From NCBI GenBank assembly GCA_025354985.1, contig JANXLU010000066.1, positions 1 through 64,000 of the forward strand: a stretch of DNA of 64,000 nt. The letters run 5' to 3'. Below are positions 18,294-26,796 of this stretch, one piece after another. Each line of letters starts with the position of its first letter. Positions within the stretch are counted from its first letter, which is position 1. A program made the translations under genes and the position numbers. Origin of the DNA: Chloroflexota bacterium (GTDB lineage Bacteria; Chloroflexota; Anaerolineae; J036; Brachytrichaceae). The notes beneath the pieces are model-generated. The model had not been told where the DNA came from, ran no database searches, and saw nothing but the letters and a program-made list of their open reading frames with translations.

Positions 18294-18340
18294 GAAAAAA
18301 CGCAAGAACCCAACGTGCTTAGTCACGTTGGGTTCTTGCG
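18294..18340 (-). terminator. Intrinsic terminator of the LysM gene
   Basis: A perfect 17-bp inverted repeat (18301-18317 with 18324-18340) has a 6-nt loop. On the minus strand it is followed by a TTTTTTC tract (18300-18294). It lies 18 nt after the LysM gene stop. The A-run on its other side may also let it act on plus-strand transcripts. Confidence 0.88.
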
Positions 18341-18357
18341 AAAAAAGTTCTTGACAG

Positions 18358-18981
18358 TTACATTCGCTTGACGCGAAGCTTTTGGCCTGGATAAATCAGG
18401 TTGGGGTTGGCACCGATCAAATCCTTGTTCTCTTCGTAAATCTCGGGATACCGGTGGGCATCGCCAAGGATTTTGAGAGCAATTGCGCTCAAGCTGTCTC
18501 CAGGCTGGACAATATAAACGTTGGCCTCCTCGGCGGCCTTGGCTGCGGCAGCCTCGGCGGCTGCTGCCGCGGCGGATGCCTCGGCGGCCTGACGCGCATC
18601 GCGTTCGGCATCGTCTTGTGCACGCTGCTTGGCTCGCATTTCGTCAAGAACTGCGTCTGCCTGAGCTTGGGCGGCCGCTCGATTTGTGGCTACGCGTTCA
18701 GCTTCGGCGTTGGTGGCTTCAATCGCAGCTGCATCTTGGGCATCGCGTGCTGCATCTGCTGCGGCGCGTTGCTTGGCAGCTTCCTCATCGGCCTTGGCTT
18801 CAGTCAAAGCCTTGTCAGCTGCCCGTTGTGCAACTTGCTGAGCTGCTGCATCTGCTGCTGCTTGCGATGCTGCTGCTTGTGCTGCGGCTGCCTGATCCGC
18901 TGCGGCCTTGGCTGCAGCTGCCTTTTCGTCCTTGTGTGTGACGGCTTCCATTAACTTATCAAACAAACTTATTCCTGCCAT
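18358..18981 (-). CDS. Cytoplasmic LysM protein with Ala-rich coiled coil (Kbp-like layout)
   Basis: A 207-residue protein with three parts: a short amphipathic N-terminus (MAGISLFDKLMEAVTHKDEK), about 125 residues of Ala/Glu/Arg-rich coiled coil, and a C-terminal LysM domain (YIVQPGDSLSAIALKILGD ... NLIYPGQKLRVK). There is no signal peptide or membrane segment, so it should be cytoplasmic. The N-terminus and the LysM sequence resemble E. coli Kbp (YgaU), a cytoplasmic K+-binding BON-LysM protein, with the coiled coil in place of BON. A strong Shine-Dalgarno (AAAGGAG) precedes the ATG and a strong terminator follows, so it is a single-gene, probably well-expressed unit. Confidence 0.8.
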   Translation of the reverse strand: MAGISLFDKLMEAVTHKDEKAAAAKAAADQAAAAQAAASQAAADAAAQQVAQRAADKALTEAKADEEAAKQRAAADAARDAQDAAAIEATNAEAERVATNRAAAQAQADAVLDEMRAKQRAQDDAERDARQAAEASAAAAAAEAAAAKAAEEANVYIVQPGDSLSAIALKILGDAHRYPEIYEENKDLIGANPNLIYPGQKLRVKRM

Positions 18982-19131
18982 GTCGTTTACTCCTTTCTGA
19001 TTGTGAAACTCATTTCAATGTTAATCGAAACCGGCGCAAAGTGCAAGGTGATACCTTAAAAAATTGGGTACCAAGGTCGTAATTGACTTGCAATGAACCG
19101 TTCAATTGCCGCGTCGCTAATTTAGTGATTG

Positions 19132-20277
19132 TTATTGTGCGGCATCATGTCCTCGTGCCGTGACGCGTTCGACATGATGCACATGGCCGCCTTCTGCAAT
19201 AATCGCATGATTAAACAGGTTAACCGTTGGGCACACGTGCCGGGGTATGAGAAACAACGGTTCGCCCAGCTTCGGGATGCCGGCGTTATTCGGCAGATCA
19301 ATGGGTAGATGCTCTTCGCTCGGTGCAGAAGGCATCCAGTCGTCGTGGCCAATGATCGCACATGTTGGTGATCCCATATCTGCGGACACGGATTTGTGTC
19401 CACCATTGGCTGTGATGCGATGAGGGGCCGGATGGCTTATCACGCTGGTCAGGACGACCGCGGCAGGCAGGTAGCCTACGTCGCCCAACGATGCCCGGAC
19501 CATCGTATCGGCGTAAACCACAGTACCTGGAGACACGCGATGGACAAATGGCGCAGATTGAAACGGTTGAAACGAGAGCGCGCATGGAAATGCCGGCGTC
19601 CCAGACGTAATCACCTCTTCAATGTCAATGTGATTGGCCTGCAGTTCAGACACTATCTGCATTAACCGAGCATAGCCAGCGTGAGCGTGTGAGCTTCGAT
19701 CTGTCAAATCAAACGCTCCCATGTGACCGTCGTAATAATGCAGGCCCCGGAATTTGTTGCCGGAGGACACGATGCTTTTGGCGAGTTCGATTACGGTGGA
19801 TATTTGGCGGTCATCCAAGCCCGTTCTATTCATTCCCGGGTTGATATCAATAAAAAGGCTTACGAGTTGGTGTTTCCAGACCTGTAACTGGGACTGATGC
19901 TCGACGACAGCCGAAATCCTGACGTGTGGCTGTTCGACTGCGATAGAAGCAACTCTTCGTGCATTTGCCCCGGTCATGGGGAACGCCACCACTACGTCTT
20001 CCGCGCCAGCATCGCACAGTGTCGACAGTTCAAGCGTTGTTGCGCACTTAAACCAGCGGATGCCGTGTTCAACAATCCTGCGCGCGGTAAAACCCAATTT
20101 GGCGGTTTTGAAATGTGGCCGCCAGCGGTTCGGGTCGCCGTGTGCAATTTTTAGCGTGACGAGAATATTATTGTCAATATGCTCTGGGTAAATCACCAAC
20201 GCAGGCGTCTGTAATTCTTCAACCTCGGCCAAACGAAAATCTGCAAGCTCAACACCAGGAAAAACGAGTGGATTCAT
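19132..20277 (-). CDS. PLP-dependent D-threonine aldolase / D-serine dehydratase-like enzyme
   Basis: A 381-residue fold-type III PLP enzyme. The N-terminal alanine-racemase-like barrel begins with ELQTPALVIYPEHIDNNI. The PLP lysine is in RPHFKTAKLG. LFIDINPGMNRTGL and GLHYYDGHMGAFD line the active site. The C-terminal domain keeps the metal-binding His and Cys in PRHVCPTVNLF, as in D-serine dehydratase (DSD1) and D-threonine aldolase. It probably acts on a D-amino acid or D-3-hydroxy amino acid; the exact substrate cannot be read. It is a single gene downstream of the 48-aa small gene on the same strand. Confidence 0.8.
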   Translation of the reverse strand: MNPLVFPGVELADFRLAEVEELQTPALVIYPEHIDNNILVTLKIAHGDPNRWRPHFKTAKLGFTARRIVEHGIRWFKCATTLELSTLCDAGAEDVVVAFPMTGANARRVASIAVEQPHVRISAVVEHQSQLQVWKHQLVSLFIDINPGMNRTGLDDRQISTVIELAKSIVSSGNKFRGLHYYDGHMGAFDLTDRSSHAHAGYARLMQIVSELQANHIDIEEVITSGTPAFPCALSFQPFQSAPFVHRVSPGTVVYADTMVRASLGDVGYLPAAVVLTSVISHPAPHRITANGGHKSVSADMGSPTCAIIGHDDWMPSAPSEEHLPIDLPNNAGIPKLGEPLFLIPRHVCPTVNLFNHAIIAEGGHVHHVERVTARGHDAAQ

Positions 20278-20317
20278 TCCGCTAGATTATAGGTAATGGA
20301 AACAGCGTTGAAATGCA

Positions 20318-20353
20318 AAACGAGCCGGATTCCTTATTGAATCCGGCTCGTTT
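20318..20353 (-). terminator. Strong hairpin after the 48-aa gene
   Basis: A perfect 15-bp inverted repeat (20318-20332 with 20339-20353) with a 6-nt loop lies just past the stop of the small minus-strand gene. On the minus strand the 3' arm ends in TTT and continues TGCATTT, so the U-tract is weak but present. It is probably an intrinsic terminator separating the small gene from the PLP enzyme gene. Confidence 0.65.
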
Positions 20354-20370
20354 GGGACTGCATAGCATAC

Positions 20371-20517
20371 CTATGCCAGCCAGCGTCGAATTTGGTTGAT
20401 GAAATCACCAACGGCGTCTCGTACGCTGTTCCGCACCACCCAATTTAACTCCGTTTCCCGCAACTTGCGAAAATAGAGGATTAGGCTTCGATCCATCTCA
20501 TTCGTGTCTGCAAACAT
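20371..20517 (-). CDS. Small 48-residue protein, unknown function
   Basis: A short open frame of 48 codons starts with ATG at 20517, preceded after a 4-nt spacer by the perfect Shine-Dalgarno AAAGGAGGACA, the best in this part of the window. The product begins MFADTNEMDRSLILYF and ends INQIRRWLA. It has alternating charged and hydrophobic residues and is probably helical, with no signal peptide or clear membrane span. A strong hairpin follows the stop. I do not recognise a family. Support comes from the ribosome site, the terminator and the otherwise empty interval. Confidence 0.6.
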   Translation of the reverse strand: MFADTNEMDRSLILYFRKLRETELNWVVRNSVRDAVGDFINQIRRWLA

Positions 20518-20794
20518 AATTGTCCTCCTTTGTTTGCAATTTAGAGCCACCTTACGATTCCAAATGCCTCCAAATCATTAAAAAGATTGTGCCCGGTATA
20601 TGTGAGCCGCCCGTTATTTTTTCGCCAAAATCTAACGGTATTCGCCGGTTTTTCCGCCACTTATCATTGCAAATGCATGGGTTCACAGTGAAACTAAAAC
20701 CAGGTAAGGCTTGTAAAAGTCAGCTCTGCAACCGGATTAAAGGCTGCGCAAAAACGGCGCAGCGGCGCGGTTATTGTGGTGAAATGGGCAAACG
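20518..20794. other. Non-coding interval upstream of fumarylacetoacetase
   Basis: A divergent intergenic stretch between the 48-aa gene and the fumarylacetoacetase gene. It holds the Shine-Dalgarno of the small gene at its left end (20522-20531). No convincing -35/-10 pair, repeat or RNA was seen in the rest. Confidence 0.5.
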
Positions 20795-22117
20795 ATGGCG
20801 TACGAAATCAATGGTACTCACGACCCCGCAATTGAGAGCTGGGTGGACTCTGCAAATAATCCTGAAACCGACTTTCCAATTCAAAATTTGCCCTTTGGCG
20901 TCTATAAGAAACCCGGCGGTGTCGAGAGCGTAGGAGTTGCGATCGGCGACGATATTTTTGACATTTCTGCGGCATTTGGCATGGAACTTTTTGATGGCGA
21001 AGCTGCACAAGCGGCGCGGCGATGTGGTGGAACCCAAGTGCACACGTTGATGGCCATGGGCAAACATCACTGGAGTGCACTGCGCTTGCAGCTTTCAAAC
21101 ATTCTTCGGCATGATTCAACAGTGGGCGCAAAGGCATTCAGCAGGGCGGTTGATTTGTTGGTGCCTCAGGCGGATTGCGTGATGTCCAAACCCATCTACA
21201 TCGGCGATTTCACCGATTTTTCGGCCTCGTTACATCATGCGGTTCGAACACGAGAGATTGCCGGAGCCGGCACGGTGTTGCCCGAAAATTACAAGTGGCT
21301 GCCTATTGGTTATCATGGTCGCAGCAGCAGCATTGTCATTAGTGGTACGCAGATACGCCGCCCACGCGCACAAAGTCGAATTGCGCCCGAAAACACACCT
21401 TCCTACGGAAAGGTCGCCAAATTGGACTTTGAGCTTGAGGTCGGCTTTCTTGTGGGAAAGGGCAATAAGCTTGGTGAACCCGTGACAATTGAGCATGCGG
21501 ACCAGCATTTCTTTGGCGCATGCCTGTTGAATGATTGGAGTGCACGCGACGCCCAATCTTGGGAAGTACAGCCTCTTGGGCCGTTTGTGTCCAAAAGCTA
21601 TGCAACATCCATGTCGCCCTGGATTGTGACCATGGAGGCCCTTGCACCCTACAGGACGAATGCCACCGTTCGTCCTGCACCCGATCCCCAGCCATTGCCA
21701 TATTTATCGCATCCGTATGATCAAAGTCATGGTGCCATTGATGCGATGTTAGAGGCCGGACTTCGGTCGCAATCCATGCGCGAATCCGGGGCCAACGCAG
21801 ACAGAATATGTCTTACTCAATTGAAGGAACTCTATTGGACTCCCGCGCAGTTGCTAACGCATCAAACCAGCAACGGCTGCAACTTGCGTTACGGCGATTT
21901 GATTGGGACCGGAACAACGAGCGGGGCTGCAGCGACGGAACGGGCCTGCATGCTAGAAATAACGACCGATGGCGCCCATCCTTTGACGTTATCAACCGGC
22001 GAAAGGCGCTCGTATCTGGTCGACGGGGACGAGGTTATCTTAAAGGGTTGGTGTACGCGGGAGGGTTATCGCAAAATTGGTTTTGGAGAGTGCAGGGGCA
22101 TAGTGATAGCCACTTAG
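20795..22117 (+). CDS. fahA: Fumarylacetoacetase
   Basis: A 440-residue enzyme that hydrolyses 4-fumarylacetoacetate to fumarate and acetoacetate, the last step of tyrosine/homogentisate breakdown. It has the two-domain layout of the full-length (eukaryote-like) enzyme: an N-terminal domain (DFPIQNLPFGVYKKPGG) and a C-terminal catalytic barrel. The latter shows metal and catalytic residues in YIGDFTDFSASLHHA, YHGRSSSIVISGT, ELEVGFLVGKGN, LLNDWSARDAQSWE and GDLIGTGTTSG. The length is near the family's 420-440. No homogentisate dioxygenase lies in the window, so the pathway partners must be elsewhere. Confidence 0.93.
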   Translation: MAYEINGTHDPAIESWVDSANNPETDFPIQNLPFGVYKKPGGVESVGVAIGDDIFDISAAFGMELFDGEAAQAARRCGGTQVHTLMAMGKHHWSALRLQLSNILRHDSTVGAKAFSRAVDLLVPQADCVMSKPIYIGDFTDFSASLHHAVRTREIAGAGTVLPENYKWLPIGYHGRSSSIVISGTQIRRPRAQSRIAPENTPSYGKVAKLDFELEVGFLVGKGNKLGEPVTIEHADQHFFGACLLNDWSARDAQSWEVQPLGPFVSKSYATSMSPWIVTMEALAPYRTNATVRPAPDPQPLPYLSHPYDQSHGAIDAMLEAGLRSQSMRESGANADRICLTQLKELYWTPAQLLTHQTSNGCNLRYGDLIGTGTTSGAAATERACMLEITTDGAHPLTLSTGERRSYLVDGDEVILKGWCTREGYRKIGFGECRGIVIAT

Positions 22118-22151
22118 GAAGTATTCAGACACCACCTGTATACTTTATTTT

Positions 22152-22258
22152 CGTGTTGCTGGGTCTTGCGCGGCGAAAGACTACGAACCCCGCCAGGGCT
22201 GAAAGGCAGCAACGGTAAGGAGACCCTTTCGGGTGTCGTGAGGGTGCCTGGCAACACG
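22152..22258 (+). ncRNA. ffs: Bacterial small signal recognition particle RNA (4.5S-type)
   Basis: The 5' CGTGTTGC (22152) pairs with the 3' GCAACACG (to 22258) to close a long hairpin of about 107 nt. The Ffh-binding domain is recognisable: GCCAGGGCTGAAAGGCAGC followed by AACGGTAAGG, with a GNRA tetraloop (GAAA) and the conserved asymmetric AGCAACGG side. TTTT follows the closing stem. The RNA targets ribosomes with signal sequences to the membrane together with Ffh. The next protein gene begins only about 12 nt later. Confidence 0.9.
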
Positions 22259-22269
22259 TTTTGTATCCA

Positions 22270-23733
22270 ATGAATATCGGTTCGGCCACTACAGAAAATA
22301 ATCGGTTACCTGGTGCCGCATCATCTGTTGGGTCGATCACTCGGCACGGCCGCGCAATTGCGGCAGTTCTGATACTGGCAGTGTCTGCGTCAATGGCCGG
22401 CTTGGTCTATTGGTTGACGTTTTCCACTATTCGCATCGTTGATGGTGATCAGTTTAGTGAACTTCGGACGCACAATCGTACGGTTGAATCAATATTGGCC
22501 GAAGCCGGAATCTCACTTGCGGACGAAGATATTGTGGTTCCCCAACTGGCTAGTGTGGTTGACAGTGGGCTCGTCAGCATCAAACGAGCGCACCTGGTGC
22601 GCGTACAGGTCGACGACAGCGCTCCGGTCCAAATGCGAACGCAAATTCGGAGCGCAGTCGATTTGCTGGGTACATTAGGATACAAGCCGTCCGCCTATGA
22701 TCGTGTGACTGTGGACGATGAAATCGCAGATGCATTGCCTGCGCAAAGTTCGGCGATCAAAAAGCCTACCGAGATCGTCCTTAGGCGATCCACGGATGTG
22801 ATCGTGACTGACAAGGATCAAACCCCGATTACTGCACGCACAACAGCCAGGACCGTAGGGGAAGCCTTGATGCAGAATGGCTTTCTAGTTTATCTCGCCG
22901 ATTATGTGAATCCAGCGCTGAGTGAGCCCTTAAAGTCAGGCATGAACATAAGTATCGACCGCGCAAGGGTGGTGGACGTTATTGTTGACGGTCGGCGCGT
23001 CCGAACACGGACGCATCGCGACCGAATTGGAGATGTACTTACCGAACTAAACGTGATTTTGTATGACTCTGATTACACCAGCCCTGGTCTTGACACACTA
23101 GTTACCGACAATATACAGGTGCAACTCATTCGAGTGCGACGCGAATTGGAAATTAATCAAAGTCCAATTCCTTTTGAATCATTAGTCCAGCCAGACAATG
23201 ATGTTGAGCTGGATCAATATGTGCTTGCGCAGGATGGCGTGCCGGGTGTTCGAGAGCGCAGGACTCAGGTGACGTATGAGAATGGCGCTGAAGTTCAACG
23301 GGAGATCGTCGCAGACTTCGTTCCGCGCGCCGTGCAGAACAAGATTAACAAGTTCGGTACGAAGGTTGTGGTGCGTTCATTGGATACGCCTGAAGGTCCT
23401 GTTAATTATTGGCGGATCATTCGCATGGACGCCACGACCTACTCACCGAGTACGGCCGGAGTGAGTCGTAACAGCAAGTATTTTGGGATTACGCGGTGTG
23501 GGATCCCAATGCGCAAGGGCATCGTTGCGGTTGATCCAAGTGTTATCCCGCTACGTACAAACGTTTATGTGCCAAACTATGGCATCGGATTGGCTTGTGA
23601 CACGGGCGGCGCCATTAATGGCAAGCATATTGACCTGGGGTTTGATGACAGCAACTTGGAACTGTTTAGAAGGCCAATGGATGTGTATATATTGACGCCA
23701 GTGCCGGCAAGAATTCGATATAGACTGGACTGA
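22270..23733 (+). CDS. DUF348/G5/3D-domain cell-wall protein (YabE/Rpf-like)
   Basis: A 487-residue exported protein. An N-terminal membrane anchor (AIAAVLILAVSASMAGLVYWL, read in part, about residues 35-55) is followed by three DUF348-like ubiquitin folds, where VDGRRVRTRTHRDRIGDVL repeats a pattern seen earlier. A G5 domain comes next (VRERRTQVTYENGAEVQRE, read in part), and then a C-terminal 3D domain with the three Asp residues (MDATTYSPS, VAVDPSVIPL, ACDTGGAINGKHIDLGF). This layout is that of YabE and resuscitation-promoting factors, which remodel peptidoglycan, with 3D as the likely lytic-transglycosylase-type part. It starts just after the SRP RNA gene; a TTG at 22261 is an alternative start. 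Confidence 0.85.
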   Translation: MNIGSATTENNRLPGAASSVGSITRHGRAIAAVLILAVSASMAGLVYWLTFSTIRIVDGDQFSELRTHNRTVESILAEAGISLADEDIVVPQLASVVDSGLVSIKRAHLVRVQVDDSAPVQMRTQIRSAVDLLGTLGYKPSAYDRVTVDDEIADALPAQSSAIKKPTEIVLRRSTDVIVTDKDQTPITARTTARTVGEALMQNGFLVYLADYVNPALSEPLKSGMNISIDRARVVDVIVDGRRVRTRTHRDRIGDVLTELNVILYDSDYTSPGLDTLVTDNIQVQLIRVRRELEINQSPIPFESLVQPDNDVELDQYVLAQDGVPGVRERRTQVTYENGAEVQREIVADFVPRAVQNKINKFGTKVVVRSLDTPEGPVNYWRIIRMDATTYSPSTAGVSRNSKYFGITRCGIPMRKGIVAVDPSVIPLRTNVYVPNYGIGLACDTGGAINGKHIDLGFDDSNLELFRRPMDVYILTPVPARIRYRLD

Positions 23734-23752
23734 GTTAAAATTACTTCATATT

Positions 23753-23826
23753 CGGGGTGTGGCGCAGCCTGGTAGCGCACTTGCATGGGGTGCAAGGGGC
23801 CCGCGGTTCAAATCCGCGCACCCCGA
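23753..23826 (+). tRNA. tRNA-Pro (anticodon GGG)
   Basis: A complete 74-nt cloverleaf: acceptor CGGGGTG/CACCCCG with discriminator A, D-stem GCGC/GCGC, anticodon stem CTTGC/GCAAG with loop ATGGGGT (anticodon GGG), variable loop GGGCC, and T-arm CGCGG-TTCAAAT-CCGCG. The C1-G72 pair is typical of bacterial tRNA-Pro. The 3' CCA is not encoded. Confidence 0.97.
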
Positions 23827-23916
23827 CTTCTGGAAAAGAGTCGGCAAGGGTATATCCAACAATGACGCAGCTTCTCCAAGGCTGTTTTGCAGTAAAAATG
23901 CACGCGACGCCAACCT

Positions 23917-24679
23917 ATGGCAGCAAATGTGACAATTGACTTCAACGTGGACTGTGGCGAAAGCTTCGTTACATGGGTGGTTGTGTTGCTGAGCTGCTGC
24001 GGCACGTGAGCTCGGCAAATATCGCGTGTGGGGGACATGCGGGTGACCCCAACACCATGCGCACGACAGTTCGTTTGTGCAAATCTCTTGGAGTGGCAGT
24101 AGGTGCACATCCCGGCTATGCGGACAAGGACGGCTTCGGTCGTCGGGCAATTGCCATGTCTGCTGACGAGATACCCAATAGGGTAGTGGCCCAAATTGGA
24201 GCTCTGTTTGCAATCGACCATGCCGAAGGCGTGGCATTACGGCATGTAAAGCCCCATGGCGCTCTTTGCACTGCGGCGTGTTCGACGCGCATTGTGGCGG
24301 ATGCAATTGCCAAGGCCGTGGCTTGTTTTGATAAGAATTTGCGATTTGTTGGATTGGCGGGCAGCGAACTTGTGCGCGCTGGCGAATCTGCGGGTTTGCT
24401 GGTTCTACCGGAGGCGTACGGTGACCGGCGTACGATCCAGCTGGAACGTTGCGCGCACGCACATTGAAAGACAGCATCATTGAAGATAATGCACAAGGTC
24501 TGCGTCAATGCCTCAGCGTTATTAAACATAACCGTTTTACGGCTCACGACGGAACGCGACACGTTGTCCATGCTAAAAGCATTTGCATCCACGGTGATAC
24601 GCCGGGAGCCCCGGCCCGTGTTGCATTCCTGAAACATGGTCTCGCAGCATCGAGCGTTGAAATTCGAGCACCGCTTTGA
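23917..24679 (+). pseudogene. pxpA: 5-oxoprolinase subunit A (LamB/YcsF), interrupted by two frameshifts
   Basis: The three pieces together cover a full LamB/YcsF protein of about 250 residues: TIDFNVDCGESF in frame 1, VSSANIACGGHAGDPNTMRT ... RHVKPHGALCTAA ... DRR in frame 3, and YDPAGTLRARTLKDS ... ICIHGDTPGAPARV in frame 2. The frame changes at about 23967-23970 and again at about 24428-24431. Each is explained by loss of one base, and in both places restoring GG in place of G repairs the frame. PxpA works with PxpB and PxpC to open 5-oxoproline; neither is nearby. It is either a pseudogene or two sequencing/assembly indels. Confidence 0.82.
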
Positions 24680-24708
24680 ATGGTGCCTGCCGGTTAAAAT
24701 CCAGCGAA

Positions 24709-25740
24709 ATGAAAAATGTATTGGTGACCGGTGGGGCGGGCTTTATTGGCAGCAATTATGTTCGCATGGCACTTGAGCGACATCCTGATTGGCATGTGAT
24801 CGTGTTTGACAAATTGACATATGCGGGGAATCCTGACAATCTCAAGGACATTTCCCATGCCTTTGCCGGCCGATACAGCTTTGTAGCCGGTGATATTGCG
24901 GACCGCGAAGCCGTGTTTGGGGTCATTCAAACCTCCAACGTCAGCCACATCATTAACTTTGCGGCGGATACGCATGTTGACCGTTCCTTAATGGAGCCCG
25001 GGCAGTTCATCATGACCGACGTCTATGGCACGTACGTGCTACTCGAGGCAGCCCGCGAGTTCAAAATTTCACGATTTCACCAAATTAGCACTGATGAAGT
25101 ATATGGCGACATTGCCGCGCCAGGACGTAGTAGCGAAGAGGACAAGCTGCACGGTAGCAGTCCATACTCAGCGAGCAAAGCCGGTGGCGATCTAATGTGT
25201 CTTGCATATTTCAGGAGTTTTGGGGTTCCGGTAACCATCACCCGTGGCACTAACAATATCGGCCCATTTCAATACCCCGAGAAGGTTGTACCTGTGTTTA
25301 TCACGAATGCAATTGACAACCTACCTCTGCCAATGTATGGCGATGGACGCCAGATGCGCGACTATCAGTTTGTGATGGATCACTGCGATGGTATCGACAT
25401 TGTGGTTGAAAGGGGAACGCCAGGTCAGATATATAACGTGGGCAGCGGTGTTGAAACTGCAAATATTGACTTGGCGCACGAAATACTGCGCCTACTTGGC
25501 AAGCCCCAATCCTTGATTCGGCCCGTGTCTGACCGCCCCGGTCATGACCGCCGATACGCTGTTGATAATACAAAGATTCGAGCACTTGGCTGGCAACCTG
25601 CCAACACATTTCAAGAATCAATCGCCAAAACAGTGGAGTGGTACGTAGCCAATGAATGGTGGTGGCGCAAGATCAAGACTGGTGAATATCTTGAATACTA
25701 CAAGAAGCAATATGGCGGTCGCGAACTGCCAGCCAAGTAA
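24709..25740 (+). CDS. rfbB: dTDP-glucose 4,6-dehydratase
   Basis: An extended SDR of 343 aa that converts dTDP-glucose to dTDP-4-keto-6-deoxyglucose, the entry step to dTDP-rhamnose. It shows the NAD motif VLVTGGAGFIGSNYVR, NFAADTHVDRSL, the catalytic STDEVYGD and the YSASKAGGDL Tyr/Lys pair, plus RGTNNIGPFQYPEKVVP and GRQMRDYQFV typical of RmlB. The ATG at 24709 starts the family sequence; upstream codons overlap the pxpA remnant. No rmlA, rmlC or rmlD is adjacent, so the nucleotide-sugar partners are elsewhere. Confidence 0.93.
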   Translation: MKNVLVTGGAGFIGSNYVRMALERHPDWHVIVFDKLTYAGNPDNLKDISHAFAGRYSFVAGDIADREAVFGVIQTSNVSHIINFAADTHVDRSLMEPGQFIMTDVYGTYVLLEAAREFKISRFHQISTDEVYGDIAAPGRSSEEDKLHGSSPYSASKAGGDLMCLAYFRSFGVPVTITRGTNNIGPFQYPEKVVPVFITNAIDNLPLPMYGDGRQMRDYQFVMDHCDGIDIVVERGTPGQIYNVGSGVETANIDLAHEILRLLGKPQSLIRPVSDRPGHDRRYAVDNTKIRALGWQPANTFQESIAKTVEWYVANEWWWRKIKTGEYLEYYKKQYGGRELPAK

Positions 25741-25765
25741 CTGTTGTTCAGGCTAATCGTTCATA

Positions 25766-26686
25766 ATGTTTGAGCTTACGTTTTTGGGCACGTCTGCCTC
25801 GGTCCCGCTGCCCAAACGCGGGCTTAGCAGCGCGGTCGTAGCGCATGACGAGCACCGATTTATGGTGGACTGCGGCGAGGGCACACAAAGACAACTGCTC
25901 TCCAGTGGTCTTGGATTCCGCCGCATGAATCATATTTTGATCACCCATCCGCATCTCGATCATTTTCTTGGAATTGGCGGGATTGTCAGCACGCTTGGGC
26001 AGATGGAAATCATCGAAAACGTGCAAATTCTCGCAGGTAAGTCGACGCTGGAAAAAGTTCATGAGCTGATCCACAAGGTAGTATTTCGCGGTGCACGGAT
26101 GCCGATGCAAATAGATTTGATCGAGATTAAGCCCGGGGTCGTCTTTGGTGGCGACGATTTTGATATCGTTGCATTTCCGGTTCGTCATCGTGGTCCTGAT
26201 TGCTTCGGGTTTTTGTTTCAAGAGCATTCTCGCCGTCCATTTTTGAACGACAAGGCCAGCGCGCTTGGCGTACCAAACGGGCCGGAGAGAAAGTATTTGG
26301 TGGAAGGCAAAGCAATCACACTTGCAGATGGTCGCACTATCTTGCCCCAGGATGTGATGGGAGACGTTCAACGCGGGGTCAAGCTTGTTATGACAGGTGA
26401 CCTGGGCGAAACAAATAGCATTGCCAAGCTGTGTGTCGGAGCCGACACCATTGTGGCTGAAGCGACCTATCTTGAAGAGGACGGTGATTTGGCGCGCAAC
26501 AATGGTCACATCACAGCGCGCACCGCCGCGATGCTTGCGCGTGATGTCGGTGCACGCCAGCTTATTCTGAATCATATTTCGGGTCGCCATACGGAACGGG
26601 ACATATTGGCCGAGGCCACGGCAGTGTTTCAAAACACGTGTATCGCCAGGGACTTTGATGAGTTTGTGGTGGCCCGGGCTGCATAG
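25766..26686 (+). CDS. rnz: Ribonuclease Z (tRNA 3'-processing endonuclease)
   Basis: A metallo-beta-lactamase-fold nuclease of 306 aa that trims tRNA 3' trailers. It starts MFELTFLGTSASVPLPKRGLS (read in part), the standard tRNase Z start. The zinc motif is ITHPHLDHFLGIGG, with further ligands in VMTGDLGETNS and NHISGRHTERD, and the PxKxL-like exosite region gives the family length. A missing encoded CCA on the nearby tRNA-Pro is consistent with a need for RNase Z processing. It sits 25 nt after rfbB on the same strand. Confidence 0.88.
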   Translation: MFELTFLGTSASVPLPKRGLSSAVVAHDEHRFMVDCGEGTQRQLLSSGLGFRRMNHILITHPHLDHFLGIGGIVSTLGQMEIIENVQILAGKSTLEKVHELIHKVVFRGARMPMQIDLIEIKPGVVFGGDDFDIVAFPVRHRGPDCFGFLFQEHSRRPFLNDKASALGVPNGPERKYLVEGKAITLADGRTILPQDVMGDVQRGVKLVMTGDLGETNSIAKLCVGADTIVAEATYLEEDGDLARNNGHITARTAAMLARDVGARQLILNHISGRHTERDILAEATAVFQNTCIARDFDEFVVARAA

Positions 26687-26796
26687 CCGGTTATTTGTTT
26701 CCCAGAAACCGCCCGTGTTATCCAAGGCGATCTGCGATTCATCTGGGTTATTTCGTTTTCGGGCTAAAAACGCATAAATTTAAGGTTGGCGCCCTC

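Noticed and set aside
18500-18960. Repeat array or CRISPR-like pattern
   Set aside because: The repetition is the GC-rich triplet pattern of an Ala-rich coiled coil in the LysM gene, with no spacer structure.
23757-23939. A 60-codon open frame over the tRNA
   Set aside because: It overlaps tRNA-Pro and has no ribosome site; it is a chance frame.
23753-24680. tRNA-Pro as an integration site, with pxpA disrupted by insertion
   Set aside because: No integrase or repeat of the tRNA 3' end was found, and the pxpA damage consists of single-base losses, not an insertion.
25748-26725. Long (325-codon) open frame on the minus strand
   Set aside because: It is the antisense shadow of rnz, whose metal motifs and codon pattern are clear.
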